From an uncultured Solirubrobacteraceae bacterium (GTDB taxonomy: Bacteria; Actinomycetota; Thermoleophilia; Solirubrobacterales; Solirubrobacteraceae), in assembly GCA_955652345.1 (NCBI GenBank), contig CATPBV010000154.1, positions 1 through 11,861 of the forward strand: 11,861 nt of DNA. Reading direction: 5' to 3'. The first letter of the stretch is position 1. Every line of letters begins with the position of its first letter. Below, piece after piece: positions 5,539 to 11,861 of this stretch. A program made the position numbers and the translations under genes. The notes beneath the pieces were generated by a model. That model ran no database searches, was not told the origin of the DNA, and saw only the letters and a program-made list of their open reading frames with translations.

Positions 5539-5625
5539 GTGTTCTCTCATATGGATATACGTTGCACTCGTTTCCGTCGCGCGCGCCACATGCAAGGATG
5601 CGCTCATCTCGACGCAGAACCGAGA

Positions 5626-5656
5626 GGTTTACGGAGGTAAACCGGAACATTTTCCG
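5626..5656 (+). promoter_or_regulatory. Tandem hairpins in the GH6 leader, one with a ribosome-binding-like loop
   Basis: GGTTTAC (5626-5632) and GTAAACC (5637-5643) form a perfect 7-bp stem with the tetraloop GGAG, so a GGAGG sequence is displayed at the tip. CGGAA (5643-5647) and TTCCG (5652-5656) form an adjacent 5-bp stem with loop CATT. No start codon other than ATT follows GGAGG at a useful distance, so the loop does not serve an obvious gene. Likely roles are mRNA stability or post-transcriptional control of the GH6 gene 46 nt downstream. Confidence 0.4.
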
Positions 5657-5701
5657 AATTGGTCCCGACGCTGGCAGGGCGGGATCGAGAGGGTACCGCT
5701 G

Positions 5702-6943
5702 GTGGCTTGCATCCGACGGGTGGCCTTGCTCTTGGGCGGGGTGACAGCGCTATTGGCCAGTCTCGGCAGCGCGGTGACCGCGCCTGCCAGTGCGGCGCGG
5801 TTACGGCAGCACGGGACCGGTTGGCGTGCGGCAGCGGCAAGGCGCGGGCCCCGACGGCTTCGTGGTCGAGCGAGGATCGCCACGGCCGGTACCGCCGCCG
5901 GCAGCGGCGTCGTCTCGAGCACCGCCGGAGCTAGGGCCGCCACAGCCAGCACCAGCGACCCGCTCGCCGGCATGCGGTTCTTCGTCGACCAGGGGAGCGC
6001 GGCCGCATCGGCGGCGAGACAATATCCCGCCCTGTGGGCCATCGCCGGACAGCCGGGCGCGGCCCGCTTCGGGTCGTTCAGCTATCCAAACGCGGCGGAC
6101 GCGGTCCGGAACTACCTGCGAGACGCCGCGCGCACAGCGCCGGGAACCGTGCCGATGATCGCCACCTACCGGGTGGTCGACGGCCACTGCGGAAACTGGG
6201 CCGATCCGCCTGCGGATCAAGCCTCATACCTCAGCTTCATCTCCGGATTTGCACATGGGATCGGGCGACACCGTGCCGTTCTGTTCCTGGAAATGGACGC
6301 TCTGATCACGGCGGGATGCCTCAGCCCGTACGGCGTCGAGGTCCGCATGCGCGAGCTGCGCGACGCGATCAACGTGCTCACGGTGACATGCCCAAACCTG
6401 ATCGTCTACCTCGATGCCGGCGCGGGAGACGCGCTTCCGGCATGGCGCACGGCAGGCCTGCTGCGGCGCGCCGGCGTTGCGAAGATCGCGGGCTTCTTCG
6501 TGAACGCGACGCATTTCGACTGGACCGCCCACGAGGTGCGATATGGCGAGGCAATCTCGCGCATGACCGGAGGCAAGCACTTCGTGGTCAACACGGGCGA
6601 GAACGGGCAGGGACCGTTGCACCCGCCCAATGTCCTTGTCCAGGGCAACGAGGTGCTATGCAACCCGCCCGGGCGGGGGCTCGGTCCGCGACCGACGACC
6701 AACACGGGCATCCCCAACGTCGACGCGTTCGCGTGGACGAGCAATCCCGGGGAGTCCGGCGGCGCGTGCGCGCCGGGCGCTCCCCCGACGGGCGCCTACT
6801 GGCCGGCGTACGCGCTGATGCTCGTACGCAACGCCGACTTCACGATCAACGTGAGCGCGATCGCCCGGCAGGCCCGCCAGATCGAGGCAGGCGTGCTGCC
6901 CGACCGCCATCGCCACCACCGGCACCGGCACCGGCGAAGGTAG
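5702..6943 (+). CDS. Secreted glycoside hydrolase family 6 protein (cellulase-type)
   Basis: 413 residues. N-terminal signal peptide MACIRRVALLLGGVTALLAS followed by AVTAPASA, with cleavage near residue 31, then an Ala/Arg/Gly-rich linker to about 85. The GH6 domain spans 86-390: DPLAGMRFFVD (86-96), ATYRVVDGHCGNW with D160, LEMDAL with D199 (position of the family's catalytic acid), VYLDAG with D238, GFFVNATHFDW, GKHFVVNTGENGQGP, LCNPPGRGLG and NPGESGGAC. GH6 enzymes cleave beta-1,4-glucan with inversion. The Asp normally found in PGExDG, proposed as catalytic base or binding residue, is G353 here, so activity is uncertain. The C-terminus is a His/Arg-rich tail. GTG 5702 has GAGAGGG at 5687-5693. 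The GH2 gene follows after 62 bp. Family certain; cellulose as substrate is not. Confidence 0.9.
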   Translation: MACIRRVALLLGGVTALLASLGSAVTAPASAARLRQHGTGWRAAAARRGPRRLRGRARIATAGTAAGSGVVSSTAGARAATASTSDPLAGMRFFVDQGSAAASAARQYPALWAIAGQPGAARFGSFSYPNAADAVRNYLRDAARTAPGTVPMIATYRVVDGHCGNWADPPADQASYLSFISGFAHGIGRHRAVLFLEMDALITAGCLSPYGVEVRMRELRDAINVLTVTCPNLIVYLDAGAGDALPAWRTAGLLRRAGVAKIAGFFVNATHFDWTAHEVRYGEAISRMTGGKHFVVNTGENGQGPLHPPNVLVQGNEVLCNPPGRGLGPRPTTNTGIPNVDAFAWTSNPGESGGACAPGAPPTGAYWPAYALMLVRNADFTINVSAIARQARQIEAGVLPDRHRHHRHRHRRR

Positions 6944-6989
6944 CCCACACTCGCGAACCGGCAGCACGCGGAGCCGCGCGCGCGACCGC

Positions 6990-6995
6990 TACCTT
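6990..6995 (+). promoter_or_regulatory. Possible -10 just upstream of the GH2 gene
   Basis: TACCTT lies 10 nt before ATG 7006, where no good ribosome binding site is seen. The same arrangement (TACCCT, 10 nt, start) occurs before the gene at 8944. It may drive a near-leaderless transcript. It is weak evidence alone. Confidence 0.3.
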
Positions 6996-7005
6996 CAGGC
7001 GACGG

Positions 7006-8895
7006 ATGTCTGCGTTTCGCCGCCTGCTCATCGTCACCGCAGCGATCATGTGCGCGTCCGCGTCCGGGGCGGCCGCGCAAGCACCCCAGCCGCCCACCAA
7101 GGGCGCGCTCTACACCGATGGGCAGACGGGGCGGTACCTGCTCGGCGGGCCGTGGCTCTTCCGCGCCGACCCTGCCAACGTCGGGCTCGCGCAGGGCTGG
7201 TGGCTCGACGTGGCCTCCTCCGCCGGCTGGAATGCGGTCGCGGTACCCAACGCGTATAACGCGGGCGCTTTCTCGAACGCCAGCACTGCCGGTTCGGTTG
7301 GGTGGTACCGCAGGGACTTCACGTTGCCGCCCGGGGCGTTCGCAAGCTACGTGCCCCGCTCGGCCAGGCACTGGATTGTGCGCTTCGAGCTCGTCAATTA
7401 CTACGCCACGGTGTGGCTCAACGGGCAGCTGATCGGCTCTCGCGCAGGAGGGCTGCTGCCGTTCGAGCTCGACCTCAAGCACGTTCGCCCCGGTGTCAAC
7501 CAGCTGATCGTGCGGGTCGACAATCGCCGCAATGCGTCGCAGCCCCCCCCTGGCCCGGGAGCCGGGTGGTGGAACTTCGGCGGCATCCTCCGCGAGGTCT
7601 ACCTGCGGACTGCCCAGCGGGCCGACATCTCGCAGGTGCAGGTCAGGCCGGTGCTGCCGTGCCCCGGCTGTCCGGCGACGATAGAAGAGCAGGCCAGTGT
7701 GCGCAACGTGACCGGAGCGGCGCAGACCGTCGTGCTCAGCGGGCGATACGGCAACCAAACGCTCGACTTCGGCGGGGCGACGATCCCCGCGTACGGAACG
7801 TGGATCGCAGCCGCTTCGACGGTGATCTACCGCCCGCGCCTGTGGTCGACCGATCATCCGGCTCTGTACCGCGCGACCCTGACCTTGTCCGACCGGGGTG
7901 GCCGCCGGCTCGAGGGCTATGTCGTGCTGAGCGGGATCCGCAGCATCCAGGTGACGGCGGGCGGTCGGCTGACGCTCAATGGTCGGCTGTTGAACCTGCG
8001 GGGCGTCGAGCTGCGCGAGCAGGACGTCCAGCTCGGCGCCGCGCTCGACCAGGCGCACCTCCGCCGGCTCGTTAGCTGGGTGAGAGCGCTTGGAGCGACG
8101 CTGATCCGCTCCGAGCCGCTCAATCCCCAGATCACCGAGCTCGCCGATCGCAGCGGCATCCTGATCTGGTCAGACGTCGCGATCAATCAACAGGTGAGCG
8201 ACGTCAATCTGTCAGATCCGGCGTGGCTCTCGTATGCCCGCACCCTGCTCCAGGGCAACATCCTCGATTACCAGAACCACCCGTCGGTGCTCTTGTGGAG
8301 CATCGGCAACGAACTTCCGACACCGGCCACGCCCGCGGAGACGTCCTACCTCTCAGGGGTTTCAACGCTCGTCCGTCGGCTCGATCCAACCCGGCCCGTG
8401 GGGCTGTCGATCAGCGATTGGCCGGGGTTGCCATGTCAGAACGCGTACGCACCACTCGACGTGCTCGGGTTCAACGAATACTTCGGCTGGTTCGACGCGG
8501 GCGGGGGGGCGACCGACGACCGTGACGCGCTGAGCCAGTTCCTCGACAGCTTCAGGGCGTGCTATCCGCACAAGGCGCTACTGGTCAGCGAGTTCGGGGT
8601 CGACGGCAACCGCAATGGACCCGTCGACGAGCGCGGCACATATCAGTTCCAGGCCGACGCGGCCGCGTATCACCTGGGCGTCTATGCGACGAAGCCCTGG
8701 CTGGCGGGCGCGATCTACTTCCTGCTCCAGGACGCCGCGGCGTTCCCGAACTACCAAGGCGGCAACCCATGGCCAAACCCACCGTTCTTGCAGAAGGGGC
8801 TGATCGACATGTATGGCAACCCAAAGCCGTCGTACGCTGTGGTCCAGGCAATCTTTCGCGCCACTCGGCAGATCGCGCGGGCTCACGGCGGCTGA
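7006..8895 (+). CDS. Secreted glycoside hydrolase family 2 protein
   Basis: 629 residues from ATG 7006, chosen because it begins a clear signal peptide (MSAFRRLLIVTAAIMCASAS, cleavage near residue 24 at AAA-QA); the same frame is open far upstream only because it shadows the GH6 gene. Domains: N-terminal jelly-roll sugar-binding domain at about 40-195 (GGPWLFRAD, YYATVWLNGQLIGS, VNQLIVRVDNRR), an Ig-like domain at about 205-320, and a TIM barrel at about 325-620. Catalytic residues are present: acid/base E436 in LLWSIGNEL and nucleophile E529 in LVSEFG. The conserved RTSHYP region reads RSEPLNP (368-374), so subsite contacts differ from typical beta-galactosidases and glucuronidases. Predicted to remove sugars from an extracellular glycan, perhaps the one cut or made by its neighbours. 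Exact specificity unknown. Confidence 0.92.
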   Translation: MSAFRRLLIVTAAIMCASASGAAAQAPQPPTKGALYTDGQTGRYLLGGPWLFRADPANVGLAQGWWLDVASSAGWNAVAVPNAYNAGAFSNASTAGSVGWYRRDFTLPPGAFASYVPRSARHWIVRFELVNYYATVWLNGQLIGSRAGGLLPFELDLKHVRPGVNQLIVRVDNRRNASQPPPGPGAGWWNFGGILREVYLRTAQRADISQVQVRPVLPCPGCPATIEEQASVRNVTGAAQTVVLSGRYGNQTLDFGGATIPAYGTWIAAASTVIYRPRLWSTDHPALYRATLTLSDRGGRRLEGYVVLSGIRSIQVTAGGRLTLNGRLLNLRGVELREQDVQLGAALDQAHLRRLVSWVRALGATLIRSEPLNPQITELADRSGILIWSDVAINQQVSDVNLSDPAWLSYARTLLQGNILDYQNHPSVLLWSIGNELPTPATPAETSYLSGVSTLVRRLDPTRPVGLSISDWPGLPCQNAYAPLDVLGFNEYFGWFDAGGGATDDRDALSQFLDSFRACYPHKALLVSEFGVDGNRNGPVDERGTYQFQADAAAYHLGVYATKPWLAGAIYFLLQDAAAFPNYQGGNPWPNPPFLQKGLIDMYGNPKPSYAVVQAIFRATRQIARAHGG

Positions 8896-8901
8896 TCGGG
8901 C

Positions 8902-8924
8902 GATGACTCGGCGGGTGAGTCGTC
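8902..8924 (+). repeat. 8-bp hairpin after the GH2 stop
   Basis: GATGACTC (8902-8909) and GAGTCGTC (8917-8924) pair over 8 positions with one G-U, around the loop GGCGGGT. It starts 6 nt after the GH2 stop codon and no T-run follows. It could be a weak terminator, a mRNA 3' stabiliser or an operator for the next gene. Confidence 0.4.
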
Positions 8925-8927
8925 CAC

Positions 8928-8933
8928 TACCCT
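8928..8933 (+). promoter_or_regulatory. Possible -10 just upstream of the GT-C-type gene
   Basis: TACCCT is followed by 10 nt and GTG 8944, mirroring the layout upstream of the GH2 gene. There is no clear ribosome binding site in between. A near-leaderless start is possible. Confidence 0.3.
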
Positions 8934-8943
8934 TCGGACACTC

Positions 8944-10788
8944 GTGACCGCCACGCTCGAGCACACCCGCACGTTCGTGGAGTCGCGGGTGCGATCCACA
9001 CCGGACCGCAAGATCGCGGCGCTCGAGGTCCTCGCGGTCCTCGCGTCACCCGTGATCCTTTATTACTGCCTACGGCTGCGGGGGATGGCGCCGCCGGGTC
9101 TTCCAGACCCGGCGATGCACACGACCTACATCGTCGATCCCCACGACATCTTCCAGCGCTATGAGGCGCTGTTCACGCCCACCGCCCGGCTCCGCGAGGC
9201 CGCGCGCGTCGGCTTCCTGGTTCCCGCGCGGCTCTCCTACCTGGCATTCGGGGCGGCGCCCGGGTTCTTCGTGTATCGCTATCTGCTCGCACTCGTCGCG
9301 ATCGTGCCGGCCTACTTGCTGCTGAAGCGGCTGTACGGCCGGTGGGCGGGGTTCCTGGCGATCGTTGTGATCATGAGCAGCCCGGTCGTTATCACCGCCT
9401 GGGGAACCGACTACCCGGACTCGGCGGCTGTGTCGTACCTGACGGGAGGACTGGCGGCGCTGGCGCTGTGGTGGCAAAGCGGGCGCGGGCGTTCGGGGTG
9501 GCTGGTGCTCGCCGGGGTCCTGCTGACGCTCGCGCTGTGGTCGCATGGAGTCGCGTTCCCTCTGGTCGTGGCGCTGATGGTCGCGTTCGTGGCGGTCAGG
9601 CTATGGGGCGGGCGGGCCCGCGCCCGGGCGGAGCTGGCGCCGCTCGCGCGCGATCTGGCCCTGCTCGCTGCATCGGCGCTGGTAGTCACCGGCCTGCTCT
9701 CGGTTGGCTCGGGACTGCTGCTGGGTCAGTACGACTTCATCGGCCCGACGATCCAGTCGGCGAAGGTGCTCACGCGCGCGTCGATGCTGAGCTCCGATCA
9801 TTCGGTCAGCTGGAGTTGGGCGCCGTATGTCGATTACCTGCTCGTGCCGCCGGCGGTGGCGCTGGCGTTCATCGTGGCTTTTGCCCGTAGGCGAGGGACG
9901 ATCGCCCCCGCCCAGCTGTTCGTTGGACTCGCCGGCTGCCTTCAGCTCGCGATGCTCGCGTACCTGCAGTTCTTCAGCAGCCTCCAGTCTCTGGAGATGC
10001 ACTACTTCTCATCGATGCTGTGGTCGTCTGTGAACTTGCTGCTCGCGTTGACCCTCGCCGAGCTGGCGCGGCCCGCGCTCGGGCGACGGGTCGCCGGCGC
10101 CGGGCCCGTCTTGGTGGTGATTGCCGTCGCACTGGGGTACGAGGGCGCGATCAAGCTCGGCGTCAGTCCTCCGGTCATGACGTGGGTCCCCGGTGGTGCG
10201 ATCCTGGTGGCGCTGGTCGTTGGCGCGGCGGCGGCGGGGAGGCTTGCGGGCCGTGCCGTGCTGGGCGCCGCCTCGATAGTCGTCATCGCAGGCGCGACGC
10301 TCGTCTTGACCGTGGCCCAGAGCCCGCCCCATGGGCACCCTGCGGGTACCGTCTACGACCCGGTTCCAGCGTACGCCGACGCGCTCGACGGCAGCGACAG
10401 CGCCTACGTCTCCGAGTATCAGGTGATCTCGCGCCTGCCGGGCTTCGTCGGCCACCCGGCATACAAGGCAGAGCTGCTGCTGACCTGGGTGCCGCCCTCG
10501 CAGTTCGGTTATATGCAAGGGCCGCTGGGGATCTTCCACAACGCATTCACCTTCGTGAACTGGACATTCCCAGTTCTCGGTATGGACGGGGCGCGGAAGA
10601 TCGCGCAGTGGCGTGTCCCCCAGGTGCTGCTGATGAGCCTGACGGGACAGGACTTCGCTCGGGCGGTGCGAGCGCTCCGCCAGTTCAGCCCAGTCGTCGT
10701 CCGGCGGGGAGTGATCAGCGATGGCTGGTATCACTTGCACGTTTGGCTGGTCGACCTGCGGCGTTATATCCGCCCGGCGACGGCTTAG
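8944..10788 (+). CDS. Multi-pass membrane protein, probable GT-C-type glycosyltransferase
   Basis: 614 residues. Hydrophobic segments at roughly 25-45, 107-128, 135-152, 165-178, 186-220 (two), 237-260, 296-314, 322-342, 357-373, 387-404, 415-433 and 437-457 give about 12-13 membrane helices. A C-terminal part of about 155 residues (460-614) looks soluble and aromatic-rich. An acidic loop after the first helix (DPAMHTTYIVDPHD, 55-68) and YPDSAA (157-162) fit the GT-C pattern, in which an Asp in the first outer loop acts with a polyprenyl-phosphate sugar donor. I recognise no specific family; ArnT/PMT-like (GT39) is the closest impression. GTG 8944 gives a sensible cytoplasmic N-terminus. It sits 48 bp after the GH2 gene in the same direction. 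Likely role: moving sugar onto a surface glycan or protein. A non-enzymatic membrane protein cannot be excluded. Confidence 0.75.
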   Translation: MTATLEHTRTFVESRVRSTPDRKIAALEVLAVLASPVILYYCLRLRGMAPPGLPDPAMHTTYIVDPHDIFQRYEALFTPTARLREAARVGFLVPARLSYLAFGAAPGFFVYRYLLALVAIVPAYLLLKRLYGRWAGFLAIVVIMSSPVVITAWGTDYPDSAAVSYLTGGLAALALWWQSGRGRSGWLVLAGVLLTLALWSHGVAFPLVVALMVAFVAVRLWGGRARARAELAPLARDLALLAASALVVTGLLSVGSGLLLGQYDFIGPTIQSAKVLTRASMLSSDHSVSWSWAPYVDYLLVPPAVALAFIVAFARRRGTIAPAQLFVGLAGCLQLAMLAYLQFFSSLQSLEMHYFSSMLWSSVNLLLALTLAELARPALGRRVAGAGPVLVVIAVALGYEGAIKLGVSPPVMTWVPGGAILVALVVGAAAAGRLAGRAVLGAASIVVIAGATLVLTVAQSPPHGHPAGTVYDPVPAYADALDGSDSAYVSEYQVISRLPGFVGHPAYKAELLLTWVPPSQFGYMQGPLGIFHNAFTFVNWTFPVLGMDGARKIAQWRVPQVLLMSLTGQDFARAVRALRQFSPVVVRRGVISDGWYHLHVWLVDLRRYIRPATA

Positions 10789-11660
10789 CGAGTCCGGACC
10801 CGGGCGCTTGCGTGCTCGCGGGCTCGAAGCGCCTGGACGACGCGGCCGGCGGAGTGGGCTCCCATGATCGCCCCCTGGGGACAGGCGAAGCGGACACCGT
10901 GCCAGGCGCATCCACCGAGCACCCGTAGCTCGCTGAGAAGCCCCGGAGCCGCGTCGCGCCGCTGGTCGCTCGCGCGTGCCGCCTGGCCGCGCCTGTAGGC
11001 GGCGGCGGTCAGCGCCACGAGGCCCGCATCGGACCCGGCGCGGCGGTGATCAAGCCCCGCAGCCGCGAGATAGACGATCTTGCCACCGGCCGCCCGGAGG
11101 GCGCGCAGCCAGTCTTCCTCGTCTCCAGAGCCAACGCCAAGAGCCTCGTCGAAGGGTCCGATCCGCTCGAGCGCGCTTCGGCGGATCGCCATGTTCGCGC
11201 CCCACACGATCTGAGCCTCAGCATCATGGTCGCCGAGGTCCAGCGTCGTGATTGGCGGATCCTCGCGCCCGCACGAGGAGGGCGTGCTGCCCTCGAACCG
11301 AGCCCGGATCGGGCCGCCGAAGGCATCGGCGTCCGGGTATCGCCCGGCGCCTTCGAGCAGCGCGTGTAGCCATCGGGGAGGGGCGTAGATGTCATCGTCG
11401 ACGAACGCCACCAGCGGCGCCGTGGTCGCGCTCACCCCGGCGTTCCGGGCGGCGTTGGGACCGCGATGGCGCTCGGCCCGCACGTACTGCACGGACCATT
11501 TCCGCACGACGGTAGGCGTTCTATCGTCGGAGCAGTCGTCCACGACGACCAGCTCGTAGGGACCGTCGAGCTGCTGCGACACCAGCGACGCCAACGCCAC
11601 GTCCAGGTAGGCGGCGCGGTTGCGGGTCGGTATGACGACTGAGACCAGAGGAGCTGGCAT
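10785..11660 (-). CDS. Family 2 (GT-A) glycosyltransferase
   Basis: 291 residues. The nucleotide-sugar fold is clear: VSVVIPTRNRAAYLD (6-20), ELVVVDDCSDD (36-46), GPNAARNAG (67-75), the metal-binding DDD at 88-90 in VAFVDDDIYAP, then WGANMAIRRSALERIGPFDE (153-172) and the catalytic-base region GSGDEEDW (177-184). No membrane helix is evident, so it is a cytoplasmic inverting transferase adding a sugar to a lipid-linked or other acceptor. ATG at 11658-11660 is chosen because it starts just before the first beta strand; GTG at 11709-11711 would add 17 residues and overlap the divergent transporter gene. Its TAA shares bases with the TAG of the convergent GT-C-type gene (4-bp overlap), so neither can have its own terminator there. 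Acceptor and sugar unknown. Confidence 0.9.
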   Translation of the reverse strand: MPAPLVSVVIPTRNRAAYLDVALASLVSQQLDGPYELVVVDDCSDDRTPTVVRKWSVQYVRAERHRGPNAARNAGVSATTAPLVAFVDDDIYAPPRWLHALLEGAGRYPDADAFGGPIRARFEGSTPSSCGREDPPITTLDLGDHDAEAQIVWGANMAIRRSALERIGPFDEALGVGSGDEEDWLRALRAAGGKIVYLAAAGLDHRRAGSDAGLVALTAAAYRRGQAARASDQRRDAAPGLLSELRVLGGCAWHGVRFACPQGAIMGAHSAGRVVQALRAREHASARVRTR

Positions 11661-11701
11661 GCGATCCAGGGATAAGTGAACCTGAAGCCGTGCTCCCGCG
11701 T

Positions 11702-11861
11702 GTGACGGCACCTTTCGATAGCTATCGCGCCCTGCTGCGCAGGCAGGGCTACGCGAGCTTCGCCGCGACTGTGTTCGTGTCGCGCGTCACCGGAGCGATG
11801 TTCACCGTCACGGGCGTCCTGCTCGTGCTCGAGCGCACTGGCAGCGCAACGCTCGCAGGGC
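11702..11861 (+). CDS. Probable MFS transporter, N-terminal part (cut by window end)
   Basis: From GTG 11702 the frame stays open to the window edge (53 codons). It begins MTAPFDSYRALLRRQGYASF and continues with a hydrophobic segment (ATVFVSRVTGAMFTVTGVLL) and VLERTGSATLAG. A short basic N-terminus, an early helix containing SRxxGxM and the ExTGSAxxAG loop are typical of MFS permeases of the enterobactin-exporter or macrolide-efflux type (family knowledge). Only about one and a half helices are visible, so the substrate cannot be judged. It is divergent from the GT2 gene with 41 bp between starts. Confidence 0.6.
   Translation, partial: MTAPFDSYRALLRRQGYASFAATVFVSRVTGAMFTVTGVLLVLERTGSATLAG

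Larger units (their letters stand above)
5001..5701. other. Gene-free, inverted-repeat-rich intergenic region
   Basis: About 700 bp between the TetR and GH6 genes. I find no ORF with family motifs; the ~77-codon frames here lack recognisable domains. The region contains at least seven inverted repeats: 5090-5109, 5190-5206, 5330-5341, 5360-5410, 5429-5451, 5514-5538 and 5626-5656. There is also a locally AT-richer stretch at about 5493-5580. The density of structure near the GH6 gene suggests regulatory DNA or a structured leader RNA. No U-tract terminator is visible after the TetR gene. Confidence 0.7.

Noticed and set aside
5374..5607. A 77-codon leftward frame in the same gap
   Set aside because: No family motif and no ribosome binding site; it runs through inverted repeats and lacks the codon pattern of the neighbours.
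5633..5637. GGAGG as ribosome binding site of a small leader peptide
   Set aside because: No ATG, GTG, TTG or CTG follows within the usual 5-12 nt; only ATT is available, and the GGAGG lies largely in a stable hairpin loop.
5511..5744. A 77-codon rightward frame in the gap before GH6
   Set aside because: No recognisable domain, no ribosome binding site, atypical composition, and it overlaps the GH6 start. It also contains the hairpins better explained as regulatory.
6034..7005. An N-terminal extension of the GH2 gene by 324 codons
   Set aside because: The stretch shadows the GH6 gene in another frame, is Arg-rich with no domain, and a clear signal peptide begins at ATG 7006.
11661..11711. 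A 17-residue longer GT2 protein from GTG 11709-11711
   Set aside because: It would overlap the divergent transporter start, and GT2 proteins usually begin right before the VSVVIPTRN strand, as with ATG 11658-11660.
1..11861. CRISPR arrays, insertion sequences, tRNAs, attachment sites
   Set aside because: I saw no regularly spaced direct repeats, transposase motifs, tRNA cloverleaf signatures or flanking direct repeats with an integrase.

Overview
The window is GC-rich bacterial DNA with a strong preference for G or C at third codon positions. It uses many GTG and TTG starts, tightly overlapping genes, and several starts that sit just behind a TAnnnT-like -10 box with no room for a normal leader. 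These traits and the gene families suggest an actinobacterium. A deep-branching soil lineage such as Thermoleophilia (Solirubrobacterales) is my guess; nothing in the window proves it. I see no rRNA, tRNA, CRISPR array, transposase or attachment site.

Left block (1-2264, rightward): the possible tail of an off-window gene is followed by a promoter with a perfect 9+2+9 palindrome between its -35 and -10 elements. Then come three overlapping genes: a small cupin, a nitrilase-branch carbon-nitrogen hydrolase with an intact Glu-Lys-Cys triad, and an FMN-binding split-barrel (pyridoxamine-phosphate-oxidase-like) protein. The overlaps indicate one translationally coupled operon.

Middle block (2209-5000): a leftward operon encodes a YceI lipocalin-like protein, an NAD(P)H-dependent FMN reductase and an arginase-family protein in which the first metal-ligand His is Cys. 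It is divergent from a TetR-family repressor. Two near-identical palindromes, CGGACC-N2-GTCCG type, lie 41 bp apart in the divergent region. One fills the spacer of the best leftward promoter, the other its predicted leader, so autoregulation and repression of the YceI operon by this TetR protein is the simplest model. The arginase gene converges on the split-barrel gene with a 56-bp 3' overlap.

Intergenic block (5001-5701): about 700 bp without a convincing gene but unusually rich in inverted repeats. These include a 9-bp perfect stem enclosing 33 nt with an outer 5-bp stem, and two compact hairpins closer to the next gene. It may hold a structured leader RNA or small RNA, and operators, for the downstream genes.

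Right block (5702-11861): a secreted GH6 (cellulase-type) protein lacking one conserved Asp, a secreted GH2 glycosidase with both catalytic Glu present, a multi-pass GT-C-type membrane protein, a convergent GT2 glycosyltransferase, and the start of a probable MFS transporter. The block reads as an extracellular polysaccharide or cell-surface glycan locus, with glycan-cleaving enzymes outside and glycosyltransferases at the membrane. The actual polymer cannot be deduced from the sequence.
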